8,000 nt of DNA from Eubacteriales Family XIII. Incertae Sedis bacterium (GCA_031278255.1 JAITKU010000037.1:1-8000), one strand, 5' to 3'; positions 1 to 5,788 are shown, numbered from the stretch's first letter. Numbers and translations are program-made. The notes: a model not told the origin generated them from the letters alone.

Positions 1-408
1 CACGCCTTGAAGGGCGCGGCCCGCAGCATAGGCGCGGAGGATTTCGCGGACCTCGCCGCCGCGATGGAGGAACACGCGAAAAACGAAAACCGCGCCGCGA
101 TCTACGCGCGAACCGGGGAACTGCTCAACGCGCTTCACGTTCTGGTGGGTAACATAAGGTCCGCGCTCGCGCGGCGTGTCCCCGCGGAATTACCCTCGGA
201 CATGCCGAAAGAGATGCGCGTTTCAATGTTGCGGGACCTGCGCGCGGCCCTGTCGGATATGGATATCAAAACCGTGAACGAACTGTTGCTGGCCTGCGCG
301 GCCCTGCCCGCCGCCGCAAAGACCGAGATGCATTTGACGGAGATAGAGCAACGGATTTTGATGTTTGAATACGACGCGGCGATCGAAGCCATAGACGCCC
401 TGCTTTGA
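1..408 (+). CDS. C-terminal part of an HPt (histidine phosphotransfer) phosphorelay protein, truncated at the window edge
   Basis: The open frame runs in from the left edge: the first two visible codons are cac gcc (His-Ala), followed by LKGAARSIGA. H-x-LKG-(A/S)-(A/S)-x-x-IGA is the classic HPt motif, so the His encoded at bases 1-3 is probably the phosphorylated residue. A TTG at base 7 could be mistaken for a start, but it falls inside the motif. HPt domains are four-helix bundles that pass phosphate between response-regulator receivers. Here the domain would end at about residue 55, followed by roughly 80 mostly helical residues that I do not recognise. The 135 visible residues end at a TGA at 406-408. 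The missing part could be a hybrid sensor kinase with receiver domains or a smaller stand-alone HPt protein; the window cannot decide. I see no convincing terminator after the stop. The HPt call rests on one short but specific motif. Confidence 0.7.
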   Translation, partial: HALKGAARSIGAEDFADLAAAMEEHAKNENRAAIYARTGELLNALHVLVGNIRSALARRVPAELPSDMPKEMRVSMLRDLRAALSDMDIKTVNELLLACAALPAAAKTEMHLTEIEQRILMFEYDAAIEAIDALL

Positions 409-515
409 CGGTTTTCGATCGCTGCCCGCAGAGCTTCCCGCTCCGCCGATTGTTACTTGTTTGTTACCGATCGATTAAAATTGCGGAACGCTCCTATCCA
501 ACCGGCGCGATTTCA

Positions 516-524
516 TGATACAAT
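516..524 (+). promoter_or_regulatory. Extended -10 promoter for the secreted protein gene
   Basis: TGATACAAT combines a TG dinucleotide, one spacer base and TACAAT, one mismatch from TATAAT: an extended -10 element. The hexamer 17 bases upstream (496-501, atccaa) is a poor -35, which extended -10 promoters tolerate. Transcription would start near 531, about 50 bases before the ATG at 583. Further upstream TTGTTAC occurs twice (450-456 and 461-467, 11 bases apart); this could be a regulator site or chance. The element also argues against starting translation at 457, which lies upstream of it. Confidence 0.6.
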
Positions 525-582
525 AGCAAAGAAAGGCACGATTATTTCAAAAATCGAAGAAAAGATAAAGAAAGGAACATCC

Positions 583-1536
583 ATGAGCAGAATCATCAAC
601 CGGTTCGGCATTTGTGCGGCAGTATCGTTGCTCTTGATCTTGGCGACGGCCCTGTTTTCGGGCTTTGCGTTCGCCGAGGACGCGGAGGTCGGCGCGGAAG
701 TCACCGCGGCGGACGTTGCGGCGGATTCCGGCGCGGCGAACACCCTGATCACGGGCGAGGTCACAAAGGCGGAGAAGAAAGGCGACGGCATCGTCGTCAC
801 CCTCGACGACGGCAAGGACGGCGTCGTGTTGAACATATCGGAATTGCGCTTCGTGTACGATCAAAAGGCGAAAGCTTACGCCTCCTTGGACGACGTTAAG
901 GAGGGCCTTACGATCGCGGCCGTCCTGCCGAAGCACGCGCCCCTCTCGCTGAGTTCGCCGCCGCAGACCGGCGCTGTGTTCGGGCTGATCCTGAACAGCG
1001 ACGCGGGGACGAGCAAGCTGGATATCTTTGACGAAAATCTCCTGTCGAGCGACGGGGAATTGAAGCTGATCATCGGCGACGATACGCTGATCGGCGCGGA
1101 TACGGGCGAAAGGCGCGTCTTTACCGCAGACGATTTGAAGGACAAGGAGTTGATCGTGTTCTGCGATGTGGTCTATACGAGTCTGCCCGCGCAGACCGCG
1201 CCCTCTTTCGTTCTGATCCTGACGGCCGCGCCCGAGGCCGAGGCCGAACCGTCGGACGCGTCCGCGACCGCCGTCTCCGAGGCGAAGTACGTGGGCCTGC
1301 GCGCGGCCGCCGAAGCCAAGGGTTACACCGTAACCTGGGTGTCGAACGCGCAGCCGATCACGCTGAGCAAGGGCGACATCACGGTCACGGTGACGATCGG
1401 GAGCGACGCGTTCACCTACACGCACCTCACAAAGGATGTGCAGCCCCTCGATTCCGTGGAGAAGCTGGATTTGACGACCCGGCTTGTCGATGGAAAGACC
1501 ATGGTGGCCGACAGTTTCACAGAGCTTTTGAAATAG
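583..1536 (+). CDS. Secreted protein with two repeated beta-type modules and a C-terminal copper-amine-oxidase-like stalk domain
   Basis: This 317-residue protein is predicted to be exported. Residues 1-31 form a signal peptide: a positive start (MSRIINR), a hydrophobic core (about 11-28) and an Ala-Phe-Ala cleavage site before Glu32. I chose the ATG at 583 because AAAGGA lies 6 bases upstream (571-576) and the signal peptide begins there; an in-frame ATG at 457 would add 42 charged residues and lies upstream of the likely promoter. Residues 32-54 are an Ala/acidic linker. Residues 55-139 and 143-213 look like two copies of one beta-rich module: each has a ..DDLK(E/D)-type step and ends in a Pro-x-Gln-Thr patch (PPQTG, PAQTA) followed by a hydrophobic strand. 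Residues 234-317 match the stalk / Cu_amine_oxidN1 pattern (LRAAAEAKGYTVTW, LSKG, a late DGKTMV). Such domains are common in Clostridia cell-surface proteins and do not by themselves imply copper binding or amine oxidation. The specific function is unknown. The gene appears monocistronic, with its own promoter and terminator. Confidence 0.75.
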   Translation: MSRIINRFGICAAVSLLLILATALFSGFAFAEDAEVGAEVTAADVAADSGAANTLITGEVTKAEKKGDGIVVTLDDGKDGVVLNISELRFVYDQKAKAYASLDDVKEGLTIAAVLPKHAPLSLSSPPQTGAVFGLILNSDAGTSKLDIFDENLLSSDGELKLIIGDDTLIGADTGERRVFTADDLKDKELIVFCDVVYTSLPAQTAPSFVLILTAAPEAEAEPSDASATAVSEAKYVGLRAAAEAKGYTVTWVSNAQPITLSKGDITVTVTIGSDAFTYTHLTKDVQPLDSVEKLDLTTRLVDGKTMVADSFTELLK

Positions 1537-1611
1537 CCGCCGCCTTTCTCGTTTCGCCGGGTTGCGGCATGGCTTAAGCGGCGGTCTTTGCCGCGCCTCG
1601 ATTGCCGTATG

Positions 1612-1657
1612 CGCGCGCCGAGGCCCTCCGGGAGAGGGTTTCGGCCGCGCGTTTTTT
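1612..1657 (+). terminator. Intrinsic terminator of the secreted protein gene
   Basis: The outer stem CGCGCG (1612-1617) pairs with CGCGCG (1646-1651). After one bulged C (1645), CCGA (1618-1621) pairs with TCGG, then GGCCCTC (1622-1628) pairs with GAGGGTT through five Watson-Crick and two G-U pairs, leaving a five-base loop (1629-1633). Six Ts follow at 1652-1657. This is a textbook rho-independent terminator, 76 bases past the stop codon. Confidence 0.9.
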
Positions 1658-1684
1658 GTTCCGCGTTCGCCGGGGTACTGGTTT

Positions 1685-1726
1685 CCGCCCTCCTTTCGCC
1701 GCGCGGAGCGCGGCGAAAGGAGGCGG
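1685..1726. repeat. Long, nearly perfect inverted repeat (hairpin) without a T-tract
   Basis: Bases 1689-1704 and 1708-1723 form 16 uninterrupted Watson-Crick pairs around a three-base loop (GGA). By bulging one C (1690), the stem can instead reach about 19 pairs across 1685-1726 (CCGCC with GGCGG at the base). No T-run follows on either strand, so it does not look like a simple terminator. The left arm contains CCTCCTTTC, the usual 3' tail of bacterial 16S rRNA, and the right arm contains its complement GAAAGGAGG. It may stabilise the upstream 3' end, be a REP-like repeat, or act as a backup terminator. Confidence 0.85.
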
Positions 1727-1776
1727 CCCCGAACAATATCCGCCGATGCGCTTAGGACCGCCGTTTTGATCGCTTG

Positions 1777-1798
1777 AAATTTGGACGGAGCCAAATTT
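1777..1798. repeat. Short A/T-rich inverted repeat upstream of the operon promoter
   Basis: AAATTTGG (1777-1784) and CCAAATTT (1791-1798) are perfect reverse complements separated by six bases (ACGGAG). It sits 23 bases upstream of the -35 hexamer of the next promoter, a position suitable for an operator or activator site, but there is no direct evidence of protein binding. Confidence 0.5.
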
Positions 1799-1821
1799 GA
1801 AACATCCGCTTAAAACATCTG

Positions 1822-1850
1822 TTGATGCATCGGCGTATTTTTGATAAAAT
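1822..1850 (+). promoter_or_regulatory. Sigma-A-type promoter of the DUF5685 / J-protein / ispH-S1 operon
   Basis: The -35 TTGATG (1822-1827) and -10 TAAAAT (1845-1850) are separated by exactly 17 bases, with a TG at 1842-1843 making an extended -10. Transcription would begin near 1857, giving a leader of about 86 bases before the ATG at 1943. No other promoter of comparable quality is visible before the three coupled genes. Confidence 0.75.
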
Positions 1851-1866
1851 TATACAAGAATCGAAG

Positions 1867-1902
1867 GAACCGTTTTGCTTGAACCGTTGGACCGTAGCAA
1901 AA
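1867..1902 (+). repeat. Short direct and inverted repeats in the operon leader
   Basis: GAACCGTT occurs at 1867-1874 and 1881-1888, followed by the related GGACCGT at 1889-1895. TTTTGCT (1873-1879) and AGCAAAA (1896-1902) can pair as a seven-base stem with a 16-base loop. There is no T-run after the stem, so it is not an attenuator terminator, and I recognise no riboswitch. Confidence 0.4.
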
Positions 1903-1942
1903 TAGGATATACAAAAACTTGTTCGCACGGGAGTTGCGCCGT

Positions 1943-2860
1943 ATGCTGGGATATGTCACGCCGGAAAAGGGTGAATTGAAGCTGCGGGAGTTTGAGGTCT
2001 ACGGCGCGTACTACTGCGGGATATGCCGCGCGGTGGGCGCGCGCCGCGGACGGCTTCCGAGGCTTTTTCTGAGTTATGATTTCGCGTTTCTCGCCATGCT
2101 GCTCTCCTCGGTCTTTGACGCGCCCGACGCGCGCGCGCCGTTTCGGTGCCTTTTGCATCCGCTGAAGAAGCGCGTCGCCCTGAACATGACGCCCGTTCTG
2201 GAATACGCGGCCGATATGATGTTGCTGTCGGCGTATTACAAGCTGCGGGACGATCGGATGGACGAGGGGCGCTTGCGCGGCTTCGCGGGGGAACTGTTGC
2301 TGCGCGGTGTCGTGCGCGAGATTCGGGAGGCCCATCCGGACAAGTCGCGGGAGATCGGCGCATGTATGGAGGAACTCAACCTGCTCGAAAAAGAAAACTG
2401 CGCCTCCTTTGACCGCGCCGCGGAACCTTTCGCGCGGCTCATGGGGGAAATGCTCGACTACGACGGTCCGGTGCGCGCGGATCTGAGCCGAAAGCAGACG
2501 GACAACGTGCGTTACGCGCTCCGGCGCATGGGACGCAGTTTGGGGAAGTGGATCTACCTGATCGACGCTTACGACGATGCGGAGATGGATTTGCGCCGCG
2601 GCGTCTACAATCCGCTCACGCTTTGCCACGGCTGTGGGCAGGCGGAAAACGCGGGCGAGGACGCGGCGCGGTTTCGGGAACGGATCGCGGAACGCGTGCG
2701 GCTTTCCGCCACGCTGTACCTTTCGGAGTTGGCGGAGATCGCCGCCTTGCTTCCGATCGGGAAGAATAAAGGCATATTGGAGAATATCATGTATATGGGC
2801 TTGCTGCGGCGCACGGAGGAGATCGTGGGCGGAAACGGGCGAAAGAGGAAAGGTATATGA
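1943..2860 (+). CDS. DUF5685-like helical protein of unknown function
   Basis: The 305-residue product opens with MLGYVTPEKGELKLREFEVY and then YYCGICRAVG, the N-terminal signature I associate with DUF5685 proteins of Clostridia. I start it at ATG 1943 because families of this kind begin at M(F/L)GYV and because GGGAG lies at 1929-1933; an upstream in-frame TTG at 1919 would add eight residues. The protein appears soluble and mostly helical, with no signal peptide or obvious membrane segment. Visible motifs are Cys25-x-x-Cys28, Cys69 before His72-Pro, an acidic cluster after Tyr-Tyr-Lys (Asp103, Asp104, Asp107), a second one in DAYDDAEMD (Asp208, 211, 212, 216) and Cys228-x-x-Cys231. Two Asp clusters about 105 residues apart in a helical protein recall class I isoprenoid synthases, but that is inference; the cysteines could bind a metal. 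Its TGA overlaps the ATG of the J-protein gene (ATGA, 2857-2860), implying coupled translation. No enzymatic activity should be assumed. Confidence 0.85.
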   Translation: MLGYVTPEKGELKLREFEVYGAYYCGICRAVGARRGRLPRLFLSYDFAFLAMLLSSVFDAPDARAPFRCLLHPLKKRVALNMTPVLEYAADMMLLSAYYKLRDDRMDEGRLRGFAGELLLRGVVREIREAHPDKSREIGACMEELNLLEKENCASFDRAAEPFARLMGEMLDYDGPVRADLSRKQTDNVRYALRRMGRSLGKWIYLIDAYDDAEMDLRRGVYNPLTLCHGCGQAENAGEDAARFRERIAERVRLSATLYLSELAEIAALLPIGKNKGILENIMYMGLLRRTEEIVGGNGRKRKGI

Positions 2861-3435
2861 ACAATCCTTACGAAATACTGGGCGTCAGGGAGGGTGCGAG
2901 CAAGGAGGAGATCAAGGCCGCGTACAAGGCGCAGGTCAAGAAATATCATCCGGACAAGCATCAGGACAACCCGCTCTACGAATTGGCCGAGGAAAAGCTG
3001 CAGGAGATCAACGAAGCCTACGAGTATCTGATGAAGAACGAGGGCGGCGCGTCCTACGCCAATGACGGCGTTCGCGGGACGGCCTCCGCGCCCGAATTTC
3101 AAGAGGTGCGCAGCGCGATAAACCGGGGCGACCTCGCGCGCGCGCAGGATATCCTGAACAGGAGCGCCGTGCGGAACGGGGAATGGCATTTCCTGACCGC
3201 CATGCTGAATCTGCGGCGGGGCTGGTATGACGAGGCGGTGACGGAACTCCAAACGGCGATCTCCATGGAGCCGTCGAATTTTGAATATCGCAATGCGATG
3301 AACAATCTCCTGTCGCGTACCGGCGGCTATCGCAGCGGCGCCTACGACAGGGGTTACAGGGACGCAAACAGCCAGCTTTGTCAGGTCATGCAATGCTGGT
3401 GCTGCGCGGATATGCTCTGCGACGACTGCATATGA
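2857..3435 (+). CDS. J-domain (DnaJ-like) protein with a TPR-like middle and a cysteine-rich tail
   Basis: The 192-residue protein begins with a full J domain (about residues 3-62): NPYEILGV, helix II basic residues, the HPD triad at 31-33 and the EEKLQEINEAYEYL helix. The HPD loop is what stimulates the ATPase of Hsp70/DnaK, so this is probably a specialised co-chaperone. It lacks the Gly/Phe region, the CxxCxGxG zinc repeats and the C-terminal substrate domain of true DnaJ. Residues 78-150 form helical pairs resembling TPR units (GDLARAQDIL, then WYDEAVTELQTAISMEPSN), suggesting a protein-binding platform. The last 18 residues hold six cysteines (175, 180, 182, 183, 188, 191), which could bind metal or a membrane surface. 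Translation starts at an ATG overlapping the upstream stop, with AAGAGG at 2843-2848. Its own TGA overlaps the ATG of ispH-S1 (3432-3435). The partner of this co-chaperone is unknown; the neighbouring DUF5685 protein is a reasonable candidate by coupling. Confidence 0.9.
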   Translation: MNNPYEILGVREGASKEEIKAAYKAQVKKYHPDKHQDNPLYELAEEKLQEINEAYEYLMKNEGGASYANDGVRGTASAPEFQEVRSAINRGDLARAQDILNRSAVRNGEWHFLTAMLNLRRGWYDEAVTELQTAISMEPSNFEYRNAMNNLLSRTGGYRSGAYDRGYRDANSQLCQVMQCWCCADMLCDDCI

Positions 3436-5669
3436 CGACGCGGCCTTTGCAAATACGGCTCGCCGCGCACGCGGGTTATTGCTTTGGCGTGAAGCGCACC
3501 CTCGAGATGACGGAAAACACCTTGCGCGACGCGGGCGCGCGGAAAGTGTACGCCTGCGGGCCGCTGATCCACAACGCGTCGGTCATGCGGGACCTCGCGC
3601 GGCGCGGGCTGCGCTTTATCGAAAGCCAGGACGAGGCGGAGCGGGGCGGCCTGCTGGTCATTCGCTCGCACGGCGAGACGGAAGCCTTTCATCTGGAAGC
3701 CGCGGCCAAGGGCCTCGCGATCGTCGATGCGACCTGTCCCTTTGTGAAGCGCATACACGGCTTGGTGCGCGCGGCCCATGCGCGGGGGAATACGGTCGTG
3801 ATCATCGGGGATGCGCGGCATCCGGAGGTTATCGGTATCAACGGCTGGTGCGGCGGCGAGGCCCTGATCGTAAAAAACGCGGAAGAGGCGGACCGGGTGC
3901 GTGCGGACAAGCTCTTCGCGGTCGCGCAGACGACGACGGTGCTTTCGGATTTTGAGACGATCGCGGCGCGGCTCGCGCGCCCGGGACGGACGCTCAAGCT
4001 GCGAAACACGATCTGCGACGCCACGTCCAAGCGGCAGGAAAGTTGCCGCGAGATTGCCGAAGAAGCGGATGCGATGCTCGTTATCGGCGACAGAAACAGC
4101 GCAAATACGCGAAAGTTGTTTGAAATTGCCAAAAGGACTTGCAAAAATTCGCATTTTATTGAAAATATAAATGATTTGCCATTGAAAGCGTTGCGAAAAT
4201 GTAATACAATAGGGGTTGCGGCGGGCGCATCGACGCCCGAGCGCATGATTAAGGAGGTTATTGCCAATATGACGACAGTTAACACTGAAAACACTGAGAA
4301 CACAATGGATGAAACCACTGAAAAAACGATGGCCGATTACATGGCGGAAATCGAAAAATCCCTGCGTCTCCCGAGGACGGGAGAGATCGTCACAGGGATC
4401 GTGATTCAGGTTTCAAACAGGGATGTCATCATCAACCTGGGCTGCAAGAAAGACGGCGTCATCCCCAAGGATGAGATCGCGCTTGAACCGGAACAGACCT
4501 TGCTCGACGCTTTCAAGGAGGGCGACGAGGTGCAGGCAAAGGTGCTGAAAACCGACGACGGCGACGGAAACATTCTCCTTTCCAAGAAGAAAGTCGTGAT
4601 CAACGAGCATTGGGAGGATATCAACCGCGCGCTGGAGGACAAAAGTACGCTGGATGTAAAGGTCATAAAAGAGGTTAACGGCGGTGTCATAGCGGTGTTC
4701 AAGGAAATCTACGGCTTTATCCCCCTTTCCCAGCTTTCGGACAGATTTGTCGAAAAGGCCGACGAGTTCATCGGAAGGGTATTGACCGTGCGCGTTACGC
4801 GCTTGGACCAGCGGAAAAACAAGGTGGTGTTCTCGCATAAGGCGGTGCTGGCGGAGGCGCGGCAGAAGCGCTTGCAGGCGATATGGGATTCCATCAACGT
4901 CGGGGACGTGATCGAGGGAACGGTTATGCGTTTTACCGACTACGGCGCCTTTGTCGATATAGGCGGTATCGACGGCTTGTTGCACATCTCCGAGATTTCG
5001 TGGGGCAAGCTCAAACATCCGCAGGAGGTTCTGAAGATCGGGCAGAAGATTCCCGTGAAGATACTCTCCATCGTGCGGGAAAAGGAAAAGATATCCTTGG
5101 GCTACAAGCAGAATTGTCCCGAGCCTTGGAGCGTGATAGACGAGAAGTATTACGTCGGCCAGATCATACACGGCAAGGCCGTTCAGATCAAGGATTACGG
5201 CGTGTTCGTCGAATTGGAGCCGGGCCTTGACGGGCTTGTCCATATATCCGAAATCGCGTTCAAACGCGTGAACAACATCTCCGATGAACTTTCCGTCGGG
5301 CAGAATGTCGCCGCGAAGATTCTGGAGATCGACAAGAACAGGAAACGAATCAGCCTGAGCATTAAGGAAACCCTGGATAAGTCCTTTGACGGGGATGCGC
5401 GGACGGCGGTCGAGGAGGAAGAGGACGTGGACGCGGCGTTTGCGTTTGCGGAGGATGCCGCGCCGGCCGAGACTGCGGCGGATATCGTGGCGGAGGAAAC
5501 CGCGCCGGCTGAGGAGGCGTCCGCAGAGGAAACTCCGGTCGAGGCGTCTTTCGCGGAGGAAGTGCCCGCAGAGGACATAGGAGAAGCTTCGGAGGATATC
5601 GCGGCGGAGGATCTTGCGCCGGCCGAGGAAGCGGAAGAGGCCGACTCTGCGGCAAGGGACGGGGAATAG
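3432..5669 (+). CDS. ispH: Fused 4-hydroxy-3-methylbut-2-enyl diphosphate reductase (IspH) and ribosomal protein S1
   Basis: One 745-residue frame encodes two proteins. Residues 7-279 are IspH (LytB), which reduces HMBPP to IPP and DMAPP in the last step of the MEP pathway using a [4Fe-4S] cluster. The cluster cysteines are Cys17 (GYCFGVKR), Cys102 (DATCPFVK) and Cys195 (NTICDAT). Substrate-site residues are also present: His47, His80 (RSHGE), His130 and Glu132 (RHPEV), Thr167-169 (QTTT), Ser223/Asn225 (NSANTRK) and Ser267 (GASTPE). After a Thr/Glu/Asn-rich linker (about 280-312) come four S1 RNA-binding domains at about 316-386, 403-471, 489-559 and 574-646; domains 3 and 4 are the most canonical (DYGAFVDIGGIDGLLHISEI, DYGVFVELEPGLDGLVHISEI). 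An acidic Ala/Glu-rich tail fills 652-745. This fusion is known in Clostridia. The ATG at 3432 overlaps the previous stop (ATGA) and has no clear Shine-Dalgarno, so its translation probably depends on coupling. A promoter-like sequence and a strong ribosome binding site lie before Met280, so a separate 466-residue S1 product is plausible. Confidence 0.95.
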   Translation: MTTRPLQIRLAAHAGYCFGVKRTLEMTENTLRDAGARKVYACGPLIHNASVMRDLARRGLRFIESQDEAERGGLLVIRSHGETEAFHLEAAAKGLAIVDATCPFVKRIHGLVRAAHARGNTVVIIGDARHPEVIGINGWCGGEALIVKNAEEADRVRADKLFAVAQTTTVLSDFETIAARLARPGRTLKLRNTICDATSKRQESCREIAEEADAMLVIGDRNSANTRKLFEIAKRTCKNSHFIENINDLPLKALRKCNTIGVAAGASTPERMIKEVIANMTTVNTENTENTMDETTEKTMADYMAEIEKSLRLPRTGEIVTGIVIQVSNRDVIINLGCKKDGVIPKDEIALEPEQTLLDAFKEGDEVQAKVLKTDDGDGNILLSKKKVVINEHWEDINRALEDKSTLDVKVIKEVNGGVIAVFKEIYGFIPLSQLSDRFVEKADEFIGRVLTVRVTRLDQRKNKVVFSHKAVLAEARQKRLQAIWDSINVGDVIEGTVMRFTDYGAFVDIGGIDGLLHISEISWGKLKHPQEVLKIGQKIPVKILSIVREKEKISLGYKQNCPEPWSVIDEKYYVGQIIHGKAVQIKDYGVFVELEPGLDGLVHISEIAFKRVNNISDELSVGQNVAAKILEIDKNRKRISLSIKETLDKSFDGDARTAVEEEEDVDAAFAFAEDAAPAETAADIVAEETAPAEEASAEETPVEASFAEEVPAEDIGEASEDIAAEDLAPAEEAEEADSAARDGE
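4182..4210 (+). promoter_or_regulatory. Putative internal promoter before the S1 half of ispH-S1
   Basis: TTGAAA (4182-4187) and TACAAT (4205-4210) are separated by 17 bases; each hexamer differs from the sigma-A consensus by one base. They lie in an island, about 4130-4210, where codons turn strongly A/T-rich within an otherwise GC-rich gene. Transcription would start near 4217, about 52 bases upstream of Met280 (ATG 4269). The position, right at the junction between the two halves, makes chance less likely, but promoter activity is not shown. Confidence 0.6.
4251..4271 (+). promoter_or_regulatory. Strong Shine-Dalgarno with an in-frame ATG for a separate S1 protein
   Basis: AAGGAGG (4251-4257) is a full anti-Shine-Dalgarno match, better than the site before any annotated start in this window. 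It precedes the in-frame ATG at 4269 (codon 280 of the fusion) by 11 bases, slightly long but workable. The resulting protein of 466 residues would contain the linker, all four S1 domains and the acidic tail. The fusion's own start at 3432 has no such site. Confidence 0.6.
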
Positions 5670-5714
5670 CGAACAGAATCATCGCCGATGTTTATCAAAG
5701 CGATATGCAAAGGG

Positions 5715-5739
5715 AAAGCGGGGCTTGCGCCTCGCTTTT
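5715..5739 (+). terminator. First hairpin after ispH-S1
   Basis: AAAGCGGGGC (5715-5724) pairs with GCCTCGCTTT (5729-5738) across a four-base loop, giving ten pairs of which one is G-U in plus-strand RNA (a C-A mismatch in minus-strand RNA). Only four Ts (5736-5739) accompany it before GC-rich sequence resumes, so it is a weak terminator or a 3'-end stabiliser. It starts 46 bases after the stop. Confidence 0.6.
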
Positions 5740-5761
5740 GCGCGCTTTCGGGCCTACTCGG

Positions 5762-5784
5762 AAAGCCCGCGCGCGGGGCTTTTT
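5762..5784 (+). terminator. Intrinsic terminator at the end of the ispH-S1 operon
   Basis: AAAGCCC (5762-5768) pairs with GGGCTTT (5776-5782) across a seven-base GC loop, and the T-run 5780-5784 overlaps the stem's end. The T-tract direction favours plus-strand transcripts. It ends four bases before the recN stop codon on the opposite strand, so it is the boundary between convergent operons. The upstream stretch GCGCGCTTTC (5740-5749) could also pair with part of this stem and compete with it. Confidence 0.7.
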
Positions 5785-5788
5785 CGCG

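Larger units (their letters stand above)
1537..1942. other. 406-base intergenic region with stacked hairpins and a promoter
   Basis: No convincing gene lies here: the open frames have no ribosome binding site and no recognisable protein. In order it holds the terminator at 1612-1657, a very long hairpin at 1685-1726, an A/T-rich inverted repeat at 1777-1798, the promoter at 1822-1850 and the leader of the downstream operon, which contains short repeats (1867-1902). The left two thirds are GC-rich; the stretch from about 1770 to 1920 is clearly more A/T-rich, as expected around a promoter. Confidence 0.8.

Noticed and set aside
457..582. Upstream in-frame start for the secreted protein
   Set aside because: It would place 42 charged residues before an obvious signal peptide, has no Shine-Dalgarno, and lies upstream of the likely promoter.
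547..1794. A 415-residue open frame on the minus strand opposite the secreted protein gene
   Set aside because: Arg-rich, low-complexity translation with no recognisable domain or ribosome binding site. It lies opposite a gene with a clear signal peptide and spans the terminator. Long antisense frames are expected in GC-rich DNA.
1850..2629. A 259-residue minus-strand open frame opposite the DUF5685-like gene
   Set aside because: No family resemblance; it begins inside a convincing plus-strand gene and runs into its promoter.
3378..3431. Upstream in-frame ATG for ispH-S1
   Set aside because: It would overlap the J-protein gene by 58 bases and add 18 residues not seen in IspH; the ATGA start at 3432 leaves the normal spacing to the first cluster cysteine.
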